This document shows positions 13,160 to 19,904 of a stretch of 20,990 bases of DNA, piece by piece. The translations under genes were made by a program, and so were the position numbers. Under the pieces are notes generated by a model. That model made no database searches, was not told where the DNA came from, and saw nothing but the letters and a program-made list of their open reading frames with translations. Location: IMG/VR virus record IMGVR_UViG_3300009413_000109, positions 1 through 20,990 of that record; one strand, 5' to 3'. The DNA is from a virus. Each line of letters begins with the position of its first letter. Position 1 is the stretch's first letter.

Positions 13160-13575
13160 TCGAAACAATCGACCTCACACCGAACACGCAGGGGCTACTG
13201 AATTGGATTCGCCATGTAGCCAAAACTGACCGCCCGTTAGCCATGCGGTTATTGGTCGAGGGCTGGCCGATGACGGAGCAGCAAGCGACTGCGATCCTGC
13301 ACGGCTGGTCCCCGCCACTCGACACTGGACTCCCGTTAAAGGGAGCAGTAGAGCAAGGTAGCCCCGGTAAGCAGAACACGGAGCGGTGGCTCGCTTCGCC
13401 CGATGGGTCCATCGTAATCGGTATTGACGGGCTTGAATACATCAAGGCTGGGGACACCGATCCCCCTTACACATCGGGATTGTCGATGCGGGTAAGGGAT
13501 GGGCACCTTGGACATTTCTCCAACATACCTGGGTGGGAGACGCACATTCTGCCGAATGGCAGGACTTTTCCCTAA
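13156..13575 (+). CDS. Hypothetical protein
   Basis: 139 aa with a GTG start at 13156, supported by CGGGAGGTGACATC upstream and a 4-base GTGA overlap with the previous gene. The N-terminal half is helical (GLLNWIRHVAKTDRPLAMRLLVEGWPMTEQQATAILHGW). The C-terminal half is beta-rich with glycine turns (ASPDGSIVIGIDGLEYIKAGD). The family is not recognised. It is followed by a short gap and a strong ribosome site for the next gene. Confidence 0.7.
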   Translation: MIETIDLTPNTQGLLNWIRHVAKTDRPLAMRLLVEGWPMTEQQATAILHGWSPPLDTGLPLKGAVEQGSPGKQNTERWLASPDGSIVIGIDGLEYIKAGDTDPPYTSGLSMRVRDGHLGHFSNIPGWETHILPNGRTFP

Positions 13576-13588
13576 AGGAGGTGACAGC

Positions 13589-13696
13589 ATGAGAACCTAC
13601 CCTGATTTAGAAGCCCATGTATTCCTTTACCTCGACAGACTTCGGGAGTCGGGCATCACGAATATGTATGGCGCTGGCCCATACGGAGAGGAGTGA
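13589..13696 (+). CDS. Conserved 35-aa phage protein
   Basis: MRTYPDLEAHVFLYLDRLRE followed by SGITNMYGAGPYGEE. The pattern YLD-x-LRESG-x-TNM(Y/F)GAGPY recurs in small uncharacterised proteins of many phages, from memory. The start ATG 13589 follows AAAGGAGGTGACAGC, a near-ideal ribosome site. A longer upstream start is rejected because it overlaps the previous gene and has no such site. Confidence 0.8.
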   Translation: MRTYPDLEAHVFLYLDRLRESGITNMYGAGPYGEE

Positions 13697-13698
13697 GT

Positions 13699-14037
13699 AT
13701 GTACAGCGATATAGAGTGGCGTCGATTACTAGGCATACCACTATCGCAAGCAGAGAGCACCGTAGATGCGATAGCAAGGATCAAGGCTGAGTTTATCCAA
13801 CGAATGTTGGAGGCTGACGACGATACGCATGACGACGCGATGGCAGATTTGATTGAGGAGATGGATGACATTGACCCATTCACTGCCCTGCTGATGCTAT
13901 GGCGCGAGCGGGAGGCATTTGAGAGCAGGTTCGCGTTGCGGAACAATCGTGCGACCGGCCTATCCAAGGTATGGGCTCGCGCAGCAGACGAGCTACAGTC
14001 TGTGCTGGACGAGCCACCGAGCACGGAGACAACGTGA
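13699..14037 (+). CDS. Hypothetical acidic helical protein
   Basis: 112 aa from ATG 13699 (site AGAGGAG); a GTG two codons earlier is possible. It is helical and acidic in the middle (EADDDTHDDAMADLIEEMDDIDPF). The region between residues 60 and 100 (LMLWREREAFESRFALRNNR) is basic. No family recognised. It overlaps the following membrane microprotein by four bases. Confidence 0.7.
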   Translation: MYSDIEWRRLLGIPLSQAESTVDAIARIKAEFIQRMLEADDDTHDDAMADLIEEMDDIDPFTALLMLWREREAFESRFALRNNRATGLSKVWARAADELQSVLDEPPSTETT

Positions 14038-14147
14038 ACCCGTTCTCAGTGGACGCATTTCTAACACAGCAGTGGCAAGCCCCGTTGCTTGTCATTGTCG
14101 TGATCCTTCTCGTCCTCGTCGTGGCTGACTGGATAGATCGTCAGTGA
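14034..14147 (+). CDS. 37-aa single-span membrane protein
   Basis: GTG start overlapping the previous stop as GTGA. It reads MNPFSVDAFLTQQWQ, then the hydrophobic span APLLVIVVILLVLVVA (16-31), then DWIDRQ. One transmembrane helix with a short N-terminal part and a very short acidic tail. Start choice rests on the coupling overlap, not a separate ribosome site. It could be a holin-like or spanin-like accessory peptide, or an unrelated membrane microprotein. No lysis genes are nearby. Confidence 0.6.
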   Translation: MNPFSVDAFLTQQWQAPLLVIVVILLVLVVADWIDRQ

Positions 14148-14158
14148 AAGTATCCTAG

Positions 14159-14185
14159 TAACCGGGGGGAATTCCCCTCAAAGGA
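14159..14185 (+). promoter_or_regulatory. Hairpin-SD module A, copy 3
   Basis: TAACC, GGGGGG, AATT, CCCC, TCAAAGGA, with ATG at 14195. The stem is GGGGAATTCCCC. The loop is shorter than in the other two copies, but the TAACC prefix and AAAGGA suffix are conserved. Confidence 0.72.
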
Positions 14186-14194
14186 AGTTACACG

Positions 14195-14428
14195 ATGACA
14201 GTCTACTATGACGACAACTTCGGACACTGGGAAGATGAGTCCGACGACCCGGAAGAGCGCGAAGCATTCCGCAGACACGTTGAGCAAAACTCAACCGAGA
14301 AACAGTGTCGAGGCTGCGGGCACATGGTGCGTATCATGCCCCACTATGCGTACTGTAATTCATGCGCTACCAAGATCGAACGGGGCGAGGATCTGGATCA
14401 CCTACCAGTTGTGTGGCACGATGAGTAA
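14195..14428 (+). CDS. Small zinc-finger-like protein
   Basis: 77 aa. CRGC (38-41) and CNSC (54-57) form a CX2C-X12-CX2C zinc-ribbon-like pair, with His50 between. The N-terminus is acidic (DDNFGHWEDESDDPEEREAF) and the tail also acidic. The start follows module A with AAAGGAAG. Possibly a nucleic-acid or protein-binding adaptor; family unknown. Confidence 0.75.
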   Translation: MTVYYDDNFGHWEDESDDPEEREAFRRHVEQNSTEKQCRGCGHMVRIMPHYAYCNSCATKIERGEDLDHLPVVWHDE

Positions 14429-14759
14429 ATCCAGATCTGCAAGTTCCTCAAGCTCATGGGCGAGGAGCGAGAAGCGCAGAGCTATCGTCATACGGCTCGC
14501 CACTGAATTTGAACGTGGCCCACTGAAGGAGCACGGCAGCGAAGCGCAGCACGAACACATTGCTACGATCTTGCGAGAGGCGGACGCAACGTTCGCTGAC
14601 TTCCAAGAACTAGATGAGCGATCCGGTCTGTTCACATGCGAGTTCGGATTCAGTTGGTTCGCGAGACTGCGACATGCCCGTAACCACGCTCCGAACTTCT
14701 TCGACAACCTCAAGTTTGCCAGTACGGTTGTTCCCCACGCTAAAAAGGCTGACCGGTAG
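14421..14759 (+). CDS. Hypothetical protein
   Basis: 112 aa, started at ATG 14421, overlapping the previous gene by eight bases. The N-terminus is Ser/Arg-rich and basic (SKSRSASSSSSWARSEKRR). The rest is mixed, with aromatic residues FTCEFGFSWFARLRHARNH near the middle. The longer open frame reaching back to 14208 is a shadow of the zinc-finger gene. No family recognised. Confidence 0.6.
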   Translation: MSKSRSASSSSSWARSEKRRAIVIRLATEFERGPLKEHGSEAQHEHIATILREADATFADFQELDERSGLFTCEFGFSWFARLRHARNHAPNFFDNLKFASTVVPHAKKADR

Positions 14760-14767
14760 ATGGATGG

Positions 14768-14796
14768 TTGTTTCTTTCACCAAAGAAGGAGGAGGT
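14768..14796 (+). promoter_or_regulatory. Hairpin-SD module B, full copy
   Basis: TTCTTT (14772-14777), loop CACC, AAAGAA (14782-14787), then GGAGGAGGT and ATG at 14800. It shares 14 upstream bases with the 11487 copy. Confidence 0.75.
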
Positions 14797-14799
14797 ATC

Positions 14800-15150
14800 A
14801 TGCAAGTCAGTTTCAACGACACGAACAATGGATTCTGGGCTGAATTCGACAACGGCTGGACGATGTCAGTTCAGTGGAGGCCGGGCAACTACGCTGGCGT
14901 AAACACTGTAGAGATCGCTGCATGGGATGAGAAGAAGATTGTGTGGTGGGATTTTAAGACGGGCAAGCCAGCCCCTGTTAATTCATCTGTACTTGGTTGG
15001 GTGACATCCGACAAACTAGGTGGGTATATGGATGACATCGCGTCTATCACCATGGGCAGCACGAAACTACGATTCATTTTATTGATTGGTAGGGTTAAGG
15101 CTGCTTGGAACAGCAGAAACTCACGGTCACACAGCAAGCAGCCCAATTGA
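14800..15150 (+). CDS. Conserved phage protein with NGWTMSVQWRPGNY motif
   Basis: 116 aa, ATG 14800 with strong site GGAGGAGGT. Residues about 15-45 (FDNGWTMSVQWRPGNYAGVNTVEIAAWD) and GWVTSDKLGGYMDDI match a small phage family seen with NGWTVSVQ-x-GPGNYC, recalled from memory and without a known function. The last 30 residues are basic (TKLRFILLIGRVKAAWNSRN) and look unlike the family core; they may be an extension. Confidence 0.72.
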   Translation: MQVSFNDTNNGFWAEFDNGWTMSVQWRPGNYAGVNTVEIAAWDEKKIVWWDFKTGKPAPVNSSVLGWVTSDKLGGYMDDIASITMGSTKLRFILLIGRVKAAWNSRNSRSHSKQPN

Positions 15151-15171
15151 ATAACTTTTTGAGGAGGTAAA

Positions 15172-15453
15172 ATGAAATACCCCACAGCACCGATCCATAT
15201 ACTCGACGCGATCACGGACTACGCTAACAACCACACTCAACATGGGCACTTCGTCACCGCTGTCTTGGAAAACAATTTATCGGAAGCAATCTTCCGCGCA
15301 GATGCTAACAGCCTCGCTGGACTGAAAGACATCGTGCTCTTCATCCATTGGGAGATTCCACATGCCAGCCATGGCTCAGTGGAAAAGGTTACTGCGTGGC
15401 TGGCGCAGGAAGGGCGACGAGAGGGGGAAAGAAATCATGTCACATCCATCTAA
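15172..15453 (+). CDS. Conserved phage protein with FVTAVLENNL motif
   Basis: 93 aa, with GAGGAGGTAAA before the ATG. HFVTAVLENNLSEAIFRADANSLAGL (26-51) and a later SVEKVTAWL fit a widely distributed small phage family with F(V/L)TAVL-x-N-x-L-x-EA-x-x-RAD. The function is unknown. The C-terminal tail is charged. It overlaps the following gene by 17 bases. Confidence 0.78.
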   Translation: MKYPTAPIHILDAITDYANNHTQHGHFVTAVLENNLSEAIFRADANSLAGLKDIVLFIHWEIPHASHGSVEKVTAWLAQEGRREGERNHVTSI

Positions 15454-15646
15454 AAATGATGTGGACAAGTTCATGGATAACATCCGTGTAGCCATCAACT
15501 TGCGGTTGGAGTCTGATCGAATCATTCACTTAAATGCGCTGACGCGAAGGGAGACCGCAGCTAGACTGAGGCAGGAGTCTAATAAGATGCTTAAAGACGC
15601 TGAGTACACGCTGTACGAGTTGATTGATAACGCACTAGACAAATGA
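15437..15646 (+). CDS. Small helical hypothetical protein
   Basis: 69 aa from ATG 15437 with GAGGGGGAAAG upstream. Charged and helical throughout (FMDNIRVAINLRLESDRIIHLNALTRRE, KMLKDAEYTLYELIDNALDK), likely a coiled coil. An in-frame ATG at 15362 has no ribosome site and would lie fully in the previous gene. Unknown family. Confidence 0.65.
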   Translation: MSHPSKNDVDKFMDNIRVAINLRLESDRIIHLNALTRRETAARLRQESNKMLKDAEYTLYELIDNALDK

Positions 15647-15661
15647 CTTAGTGCCGGGTGC

Positions 15662-15727
15662 TATCACCTTCGTACCCGATGTGTTACATTCTGATATCAC
15701 CTAACCACACGGGGCCTATGCGTCCCC
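15662..15727 (+). promoter_or_regulatory. Leader region of the GP88-like gene
   Basis: The gap before the 15749 gene has a direct repeat TATCACCT at 15662 and 15695 (33 bp apart, about three turns). A GGGG/CCCC hairpin lies at 15711-15714 and 15724-15727, followed by AAAAACGGGAGG. The hairpin-then-SD layout is a loose variant of module A. Operator function of the octamers is a guess. Confidence 0.4.
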
Positions 15728-15748
15728 AAAAACGGGAGGGATACAACG

Positions 15749-16453
15749 GTGAAGCTACTAACGAGTAGCGCGAAGACTGTTAAGGGGGAGAGACTAGGGT
15801 ATTTCACCATGGTTCAGTACCTCATGGCAGGGGACAAGTCCGGGTACAACATGTGCCCGATGGCGACTGAAGCGTGCTTGGATCTATGTCTGGGTCACAA
15901 CTCAGGGCGCATGGTGATGAACACCGTCCAACAGGCCCAATACAACCGAACGATCAACTTCATGGAAAATCGTGAAGCTCACATGGATCAGTTGGTTGAC
16001 GAGATTGAAAAAGGCATACGACATGCCAAGAGAAGGGATCTCATCCCGGTAGTCAGACTCAACGGCACCTCAGATCAAAGGTGGGAACGCATTCCCGTCC
16101 AAGGTTATCCCAACTTGATGGCACTGTTTGCCGATTATCAGTTTTACGATTACAGCAAGCTAGAAAACAGACGCAACATCCCAGCCAACTATGACCTGAC
16201 GTTCAGTCGTTCGGAAACCAACTGGCGGGTATGCGAGGAGATGCTCGCTAAAGGCACCAGGGTAGCGGTCTGCGGTACTGCCGATCCCTTCTCAGGGGCA
16301 CCACCATCATGGGGCTACCCCATAGTAGATGGCGACGAACATGACCTGACGTTCTTACAACCTGCCCCGTCGATCATATGGCTCAAGGCCAAGGGCAAGA
16401 AGGCTAAAGAAGACACTTCAGGATTCACGATACACACCATTCCAAGGGACTAA
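15749..16453 (+). CDS. GP88-family phage protein
   Basis: 234 aa with a GTG start after GGGAGGGATACAAC. Matches the phage Gene product 88 family as I recall it: NMCPMATEACLDLCLGHNSG with Cys36, Cys43, Cys47; then VVRLNGTSDQRWE (101-113), QFYDYSK (131-137), DLTFSRSE (149-156), VAVCGTADP, and a C-terminal HDLTFLQPAP and IHTIPRD. The cysteine cluster and repeated beta-strand/loop motifs suggest a metal-binding barrel enzyme; the activity is not established. It starts a new run of tightly packed genes. Confidence 0.8.
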   Translation: MKLLTSSAKTVKGERLGYFTMVQYLMAGDKSGYNMCPMATEACLDLCLGHNSGRMVMNTVQQAQYNRTINFMENREAHMDQLVDEIEKGIRHAKRRDLIPVVRLNGTSDQRWERIPVQGYPNLMALFADYQFYDYSKLENRRNIPANYDLTFSRSETNWRVCEEMLAKGTRVAVCGTADPFSGAPPSWGYPIVDGDEHDLTFLQPAPSIIWLKAKGKKAKEDTSGFTIHTIPRD

Positions 16454-16454
16454 C

Positions 16455-16667
16455 ATGACGACGATAAGAAGCATATACGACGACGACTTCGTGCGGGTGA
16501 AAAAAGGCGTGACCCCTTACAGCGGGCGCAGACTGCGGGTCTCTCGTTGGGGCGACGACAAGCGATACGTCAGCCTGCGCGTCCCCACCCGAACCTTAAG
16601 TGACAACATCCTAATCTACGGTCGGGAAGAGGTCGAGCGCATCAAGCGCATACGCGACAGGAACTAA
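16455..16667 (+). CDS. Small basic hypothetical protein
   Basis: 70 aa, basic, beta-rich (DDFVRVKKGVTPYSGRRLRVSRWGDDKRYVSLRVP) with a helical end. It starts two bases after the previous stop, so translation is coupled. The ribosome site is weak (AAGGGAC). Family unknown. Confidence 0.65.
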   Translation: MTTIRSIYDDDFVRVKKGVTPYSGRRLRVSRWGDDKRYVSLRVPTRTLSDNILIYGREEVERIKRIRDRN

Positions 16668-16668
16668 C

Positions 16669-16941
16669 ATGACAACGATTCCCACGCCTAATCTGGATTG
16701 GCCAGCCTCAGTGCAGAAAGCTGCTCGAAAGTTTCTCGACTTCAACGGAGTCACCCTGTCTGGCGAGGACCAACACGAACTTTGCCGCGTTATCCGAGAC
16801 GTTTACGATCTGTATGTCGAAGACACGGAGGAGCATTCAGTCGAGTATGCGACAAATATTGCGCTTCTCTCATTAGACGTTGCGCTAGAGGCTATGACCG
16901 AGAGGTACTTGTTCGACGCTCCGCGTGAGCGTCACCCATGA
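16669..16941 (+). CDS. Small helical hypothetical protein
   Basis: 90 aa, helical and acidic (VQKAARKFLDFNGVTLSGEDQHELCRVIRDVYDLYVEDTEEHSVEY). It begins MTTI like the gene before it, also two bases after a stop, so the two starts look duplicated. Family unknown. Confidence 0.68.
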   Translation: MTTIPTPNLDWPASVQKAARKFLDFNGVTLSGEDQHELCRVIRDVYDLYVEDTEEHSVEYATNIALLSLDVALEAMTERYLFDAPRERHP

Positions 16942-16956
16942 TCGGAAGAACGAATA

Positions 16957-17577
16957 ATGCTACTCATATACACAAAAAGAGTTTTCTTGGCAGTTCTACT
17001 ACTCCTAGCACTTTCCTTTGCCGGTCTACAGAGACTCAATCATCTGTCCGCTAGGCCGGTTGAATTGAGTGAGTTCTCATGGTTCAACAAGGTGGAAATC
17101 TATACCGCCTATGTGCTCATGAATGTACTGGGTGCTCCACTCTATCCTGAGATAGCAAAAGAAGGCTTGTACATGTTGTTGCCTTCCTCCGAAGGTCAGG
17201 AGATGACATTCGAGTCCGACTTCTTTCTTGAATCCAAATTCATTCAGAATGCATTAGATAATTATTCTGAGCCCGTGCGTTTGGCTTGGCCTCCTAGCGA
17301 CTACCTGCTGGGTAACGCAGAAACCCGGATCGCCTTGGCTTTGAACACGGGGACTTTGCATGTAGAAGATGGCAAAGCAAAAGTATCTGTACCGTGTACT
17401 TGGCCTCAGTATAGTGATTACAGAGATCACTCGTGGACTACTCCACTTGTGAGTATTCGGGGTCTTCCTGAGATAAGGGTTCAAGAAGGGTTGTTCTGGA
17501 TACTAGAACAGGAAGGCTGGATCTATCCGTATACAATGATTTGGGAAACGGATTCACACACTGGAGGTGATAAATGA
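16957..17577 (+). CDS. Membrane-anchored or exported protein, candidate moron
   Basis: 206 aa. A basic start (MLLIYTKR) leads into the hydrophobic segment VFLAVLLLLALSFAGL (9-24), either a signal peptide or a signal anchor. No clear signal peptidase site or lipobox follows, so an anchor is favoured. The remaining 180 residues would then be periplasmic. A second weakly hydrophobic stretch lies at about 47-62 (IYTAYVLMNVLGAPLY). Base and codon use are more AT-rich than the neighbours, suggesting recent transfer. The ribosome site is modest (GGAAG). Surface roles such as superinfection exclusion are possible but not shown. Confidence 0.7.
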   Translation: MLLIYTKRVFLAVLLLLALSFAGLQRLNHLSARPVELSEFSWFNKVEIYTAYVLMNVLGAPLYPEIAKEGLYMLLPSSEGQEMTFESDFFLESKFIQNALDNYSEPVRLAWPPSDYLLGNAETRIALALNTGTLHVEDGKAKVSVPCTWPQYSDYRDHSWTTPLVSIRGLPEIRVQEGLFWILEQEGWIYPYTMIWETDSHTGGDK

Positions 17578-17819
17578 AAACAGTAATTCATGTGAATCAG
17601 CACCACATTAAGTATAATCGCAAGAATCCTGACAACAGGAAACCTGTGTTAACTGTTAAAACTTACAAGTCTAATGATTACACAGATGAAGTTGCCATCA
17701 ATGGACCATCAAAATTGATATACTCACCACTGAAACCACTCTCCTGTGGTGCTGTAGTGTGGATCGAATGTGATTCTGAAGACATTATTTTACATGCGAG
17801 AGAGGAGACATCTATCTAA
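17574..17819 (+). CDS. Conserved small phage or plasmid protein
   Basis: 81 aa, overlapping the previous gene by four bases (ATGA) after GGAGGTGATAA. VIHVNQHHIKYNRK and PVLTVKTYKSNDYTDEVAINGPSKLIYSPLKPLSCGAVVWIE match a conserved small beta-rich protein found in phages and mobile elements, often near DUF932 genes as here. The function is unknown. AT-rich like its neighbour, so the two may have arrived together. Confidence 0.78.
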   Translation: MKTVIHVNQHHIKYNRKNPDNRKPVLTVKTYKSNDYTDEVAINGPSKLIYSPLKPLSCGAVVWIECDSEDIILHAREETSI

Positions 17820-17828
17820 CAATTTCTT

Positions 17829-17845
17829 CTGGGCAAATGGCCCAG
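17829..17845 (+). promoter_or_regulatory. Leader hairpin before the DUF932 gene
   Basis: CTGGGC-AAATG-GCCCAG, a perfect 6-bp stem with a 5-nt loop, 33 bases before the start. A second dyad CCTTATAAGG overlaps the ribosome site AAGGAGGT. It is another hairpin ahead of a strong SD. No T-tract, so it is not a terminator. Confidence 0.5.
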
Positions 17846-17878
17846 GTTCAGCCCACCTACCTTATAAGGAGGTAACTA

Positions 17879-18700
17879 ATGGGCATATTAGGAGCGGGGA
17901 GAAATGAAACCGTGTCAGAGCCAGAAGTATTTCTGACAACTACCCCCGAAGCCACTGAAACCCACTACCCTATCCCACACGGTACACTTATAGAGACCGT
18001 AAGGGATGTGGTAAGGGGGGCACAGTGGAACATCACGGAGACGGACTACGCCCTGTTTCATGATAACAATGAGATGTTTGCCGTATGGCGCATCCAAAAC
18101 GGGCAGTCCCATCCAGACTATGACCTGACTATCGGCTTACGCAATTCGCATAACAAGCTGTTTTCAGCAGGCATGGCAGTCGGATCATACGTCATGGTGT
18201 GCTCCAACTTGGACTTCTCTGGAGAGGTCACGTTTGGACGTAAGCACACACGATACATCATGCGTGATTTGCGTGGATTGGTGGAGAGAGCATTCTCCAA
18301 AGTTCAATCCATGCGAATGCTGCAAGACCGGAGGATTGAGGTGTATAAGGAACGCACCCCATCCGACACTGAGGTGCATGACTTCCTGATTCGTAGCGTG
18401 GATCAGAAGGTCATGGCCAACTCCTACATTCCGAAGGTTCTAAAGGAATACAGGACGCCTCGACACGAAGAGTTCTTCAACGACGGGCATGTTAGAACCG
18501 GATGGACTCTTCTCAACGCCTACACTGAAGTGTTCAAGGGCGTTCACGCACTGACACTGCCCAACCGTACAATCAGGCTGCATAGAATGCTCGACGTTCT
18601 ATGTGATGGTGCTGAGTTGACGTTGGAAAGTGTTAGTCAACCTGAACCTGAGACTGAGCCTGAAGACTATACCTTCACTGAATGGACAGGCTATAACTGA
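17879..18700 (+). CDS. DUF932 family protein
   Basis: 273 aa. The core LTIGLRNSHNKLFSAGMAVGSYVMVCSNLDFSGEVTFGRKHTRY (83-125) is the signature of DUF932 phage/plasmid-like proteins, which are widespread and usually near replication or recombination genes. Upstream, EMFAVWRI (65-72) and downstream LRGLVERAFSKV fit too. The start follows AAGGAGGTAACTA. The C-terminal tail is acidic (SQPEPETEPEDYTF). The biochemical role is unknown for the family. It overlaps the next gene as TGATG. Confidence 0.88.
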   Translation: MGILGAGRNETVSEPEVFLTTTPEATETHYPIPHGTLIETVRDVVRGAQWNITETDYALFHDNNEMFAVWRIQNGQSHPDYDLTIGLRNSHNKLFSAGMAVGSYVMVCSNLDFSGEVTFGRKHTRYIMRDLRGLVERAFSKVQSMRMLQDRRIEVYKERTPSDTEVHDFLIRSVDQKVMANSYIPKVLKEYRTPRHEEFFNDGHVRTGWTLLNAYTEVFKGVHALTLPNRTIRLHRMLDVLCDGAELTLESVSQPEPETEPEDYTFTEWTGYN

Positions 18701-18999
18701 TGCCGGATTGGAGTGAAGGCTCTGTTTTCGTCATACTAGGAATAGCATGTGACGACAAAGAACTAATGCTTGAAGGTTTCAAGTTGATCCACGAAAACGG
18801 CCATAAACTGGCACCAGCTTTGATGTCTATGCTACACAGAAGACTCAAGGAAGCGAAGGTCGTGGAATCAGACGAACCCGAAAGCGAAGAAGAGGTTCTG
18901 AGATGGATAACTTCATGTATCAATGACCTTGAAAGTAGAATCGAAGAGAGTGAGGCCGTTGAAGCATTCCTGGCAGACATATCCCAAGACTACCATTAA
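18700..18999 (+). CDS. Acidic helical hypothetical protein
   Basis: 99 aa, helical, very acidic in the second half (ESDEPESEEEVLRW, ESRIEESEAVEAFLADI). Translation is coupled to the DUF932 gene through a TGATG overlap. The family is not recognised. It may act with the DUF932 protein, by position only. Confidence 0.7.
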   Translation: MPDWSEGSVFVILGIACDDKELMLEGFKLIHENGHKLAPALMSMLHRRLKEAKVVESDEPESEEEVLRWITSCINDLESRIEESEAVEAFLADISQDYH

Positions 19000-19012
19000 C
19001 CCACAACTAAAC

Positions 19013-19243
19013 ATGCGTATAGACGAGAGTGATCTACGTTGGATCACTGATATCCGATTAGAACTCAATAACTTTGCCAACGAACTCGACGGCACGAAAA
19101 CGAAATGCGACTGTTGTTCTCTCATGAAATGGGATGACTTCGATCAAGGCGTACTTCAACTTGCCGCACAGAGTGCTGTCACCAAGGTGGCCAAGCTCAA
19201 GTCATTGATGGAAGATCAGATAAAGGCCCAACCGAAGTTGTAG
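19013..19243 (+). CDS. Small hypothetical protein with CDCC motif
   Basis: 76 aa from ATG 19013, helical, with KCDCCSLMKW (31-40). An ATG at 18923 in frame lies inside the previous gene and has no ribosome site. No clear site precedes 19013 either, so coupling across the 13-base gap is assumed. The clustered cysteines might bind metal. Family unknown. Confidence 0.6.
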   Translation: MRIDESDLRWITDIRLELNNFANELDGTKTKCDCCSLMKWDDFDQGVLQLAAQSAVTKVAKLKSLMEDQIKAQPKL

Positions 19244-19246
19244 TAT

Positions 19247-19269
19247 CCGATAGCGACAAGCGTTATCGG
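19247..19269 (+). other. Intergenic hairpin
   Basis: CCGATAGCG-ACAAG-CGTTATCGG: a 9-bp stem (one G-T pair) with a 5-nt loop in the gap before the 19298 gene. There is no T-tract. It could be an mRNA-stability hairpin or operator. Confidence 0.5.
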
Positions 19270-19297
19270 TCATTTAGCTCCTTAAGGGGGGAGTAAC

Positions 19298-19873
19298 ATG
19301 TTCAAGAATTACGCAGTAACCGTAGAGGGGGTCACCCCACTCATGACCAATCGTTTTGTTGGTGATATTGGGGTGGACGACGGCAACTCTCGCCCAGGTT
19401 TTAGGGGTGAGGAAGGCACTCCAAGAGAGCAGGCTTGGAATACTTTGTATTTCAGTGGTGATGGTGAGACACTCATCATCCCCGGTCCCAACGTATTCGC
19501 CTCTCTTATGGAGGCGGGTAAGTGGTTCAAGATCGGAAGGGTCAAGGTCACGACCGTAAAGACCTCGCTACTTCCAGCCTGTCTACATCTGGAAGAGCTT
19601 GTGTTGCCAATCGAACATAAGGATGAATGGGAAGTTGATAGCCGTCCGGTGAGAATTCCGGCCACGGGTGGGCGCATCATACGACACCGCGCCATTTTCA
19701 ATGACTGGAAACTCAACTTCACCCTTCACCTTGATTCAACGCTACTGGCTCCGAAGATGCTTCGTGAGATCGTGGATGCAGCAGGTAGCCGCATAGGGCT
19801 GGGCGATTTCCGCCCGCAAACCAAGGGACCATTCGGTAAGTATGTTGTCACTAATTGGGAACAGCTTAAGTAA
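19298..19873 (+). CDS. Conserved phage protein, possible RAMP-like fold
   Basis: 191 aa, ATG 19298 after a GGGGGGAG site. Conserved-looking blocks: VEGVTPLMTNRF (9-20), PREQAWNTLYF (42-52), LIIPGPNVFASLMEAGKW (59-76), EVDSRPVRIPATGGRIIRHRAIFNDWKLNFTLHLD (112-146), and SRIGLGDFRPQTKGPFGKYVV (164-184). I recognise it as a conserved phage hypothetical. The IPG-then-helix block and the C-terminal glycine-rich GLGDFRP loop resemble Cas7/RAMP ferredoxin-like proteins; this similarity is inference. RAMP proteins bind single-stranded nucleic acid. Confidence 0.75.
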   Translation: MFKNYAVTVEGVTPLMTNRFVGDIGVDDGNSRPGFRGEEGTPREQAWNTLYFSGDGETLIIPGPNVFASLMEAGKWFKIGRVKVTTVKTSLLPACLHLEELVLPIEHKDEWEVDSRPVRIPATGGRIIRHRAIFNDWKLNFTLHLDSTLLAPKMLREIVDAAGSRIGLGDFRPQTKGPFGKYVVTNWEQLK

Positions 19874-19904
19874 GCTGCGACTGAAAGAGGGAGGACTTAT
19901 AACG

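Noticed and set aside
14208-14420. Long N-terminal extension of the 14421 gene
   Set aside because: It completely overlaps the CX2C gene, whose own start has module A and a clear ribosome site.
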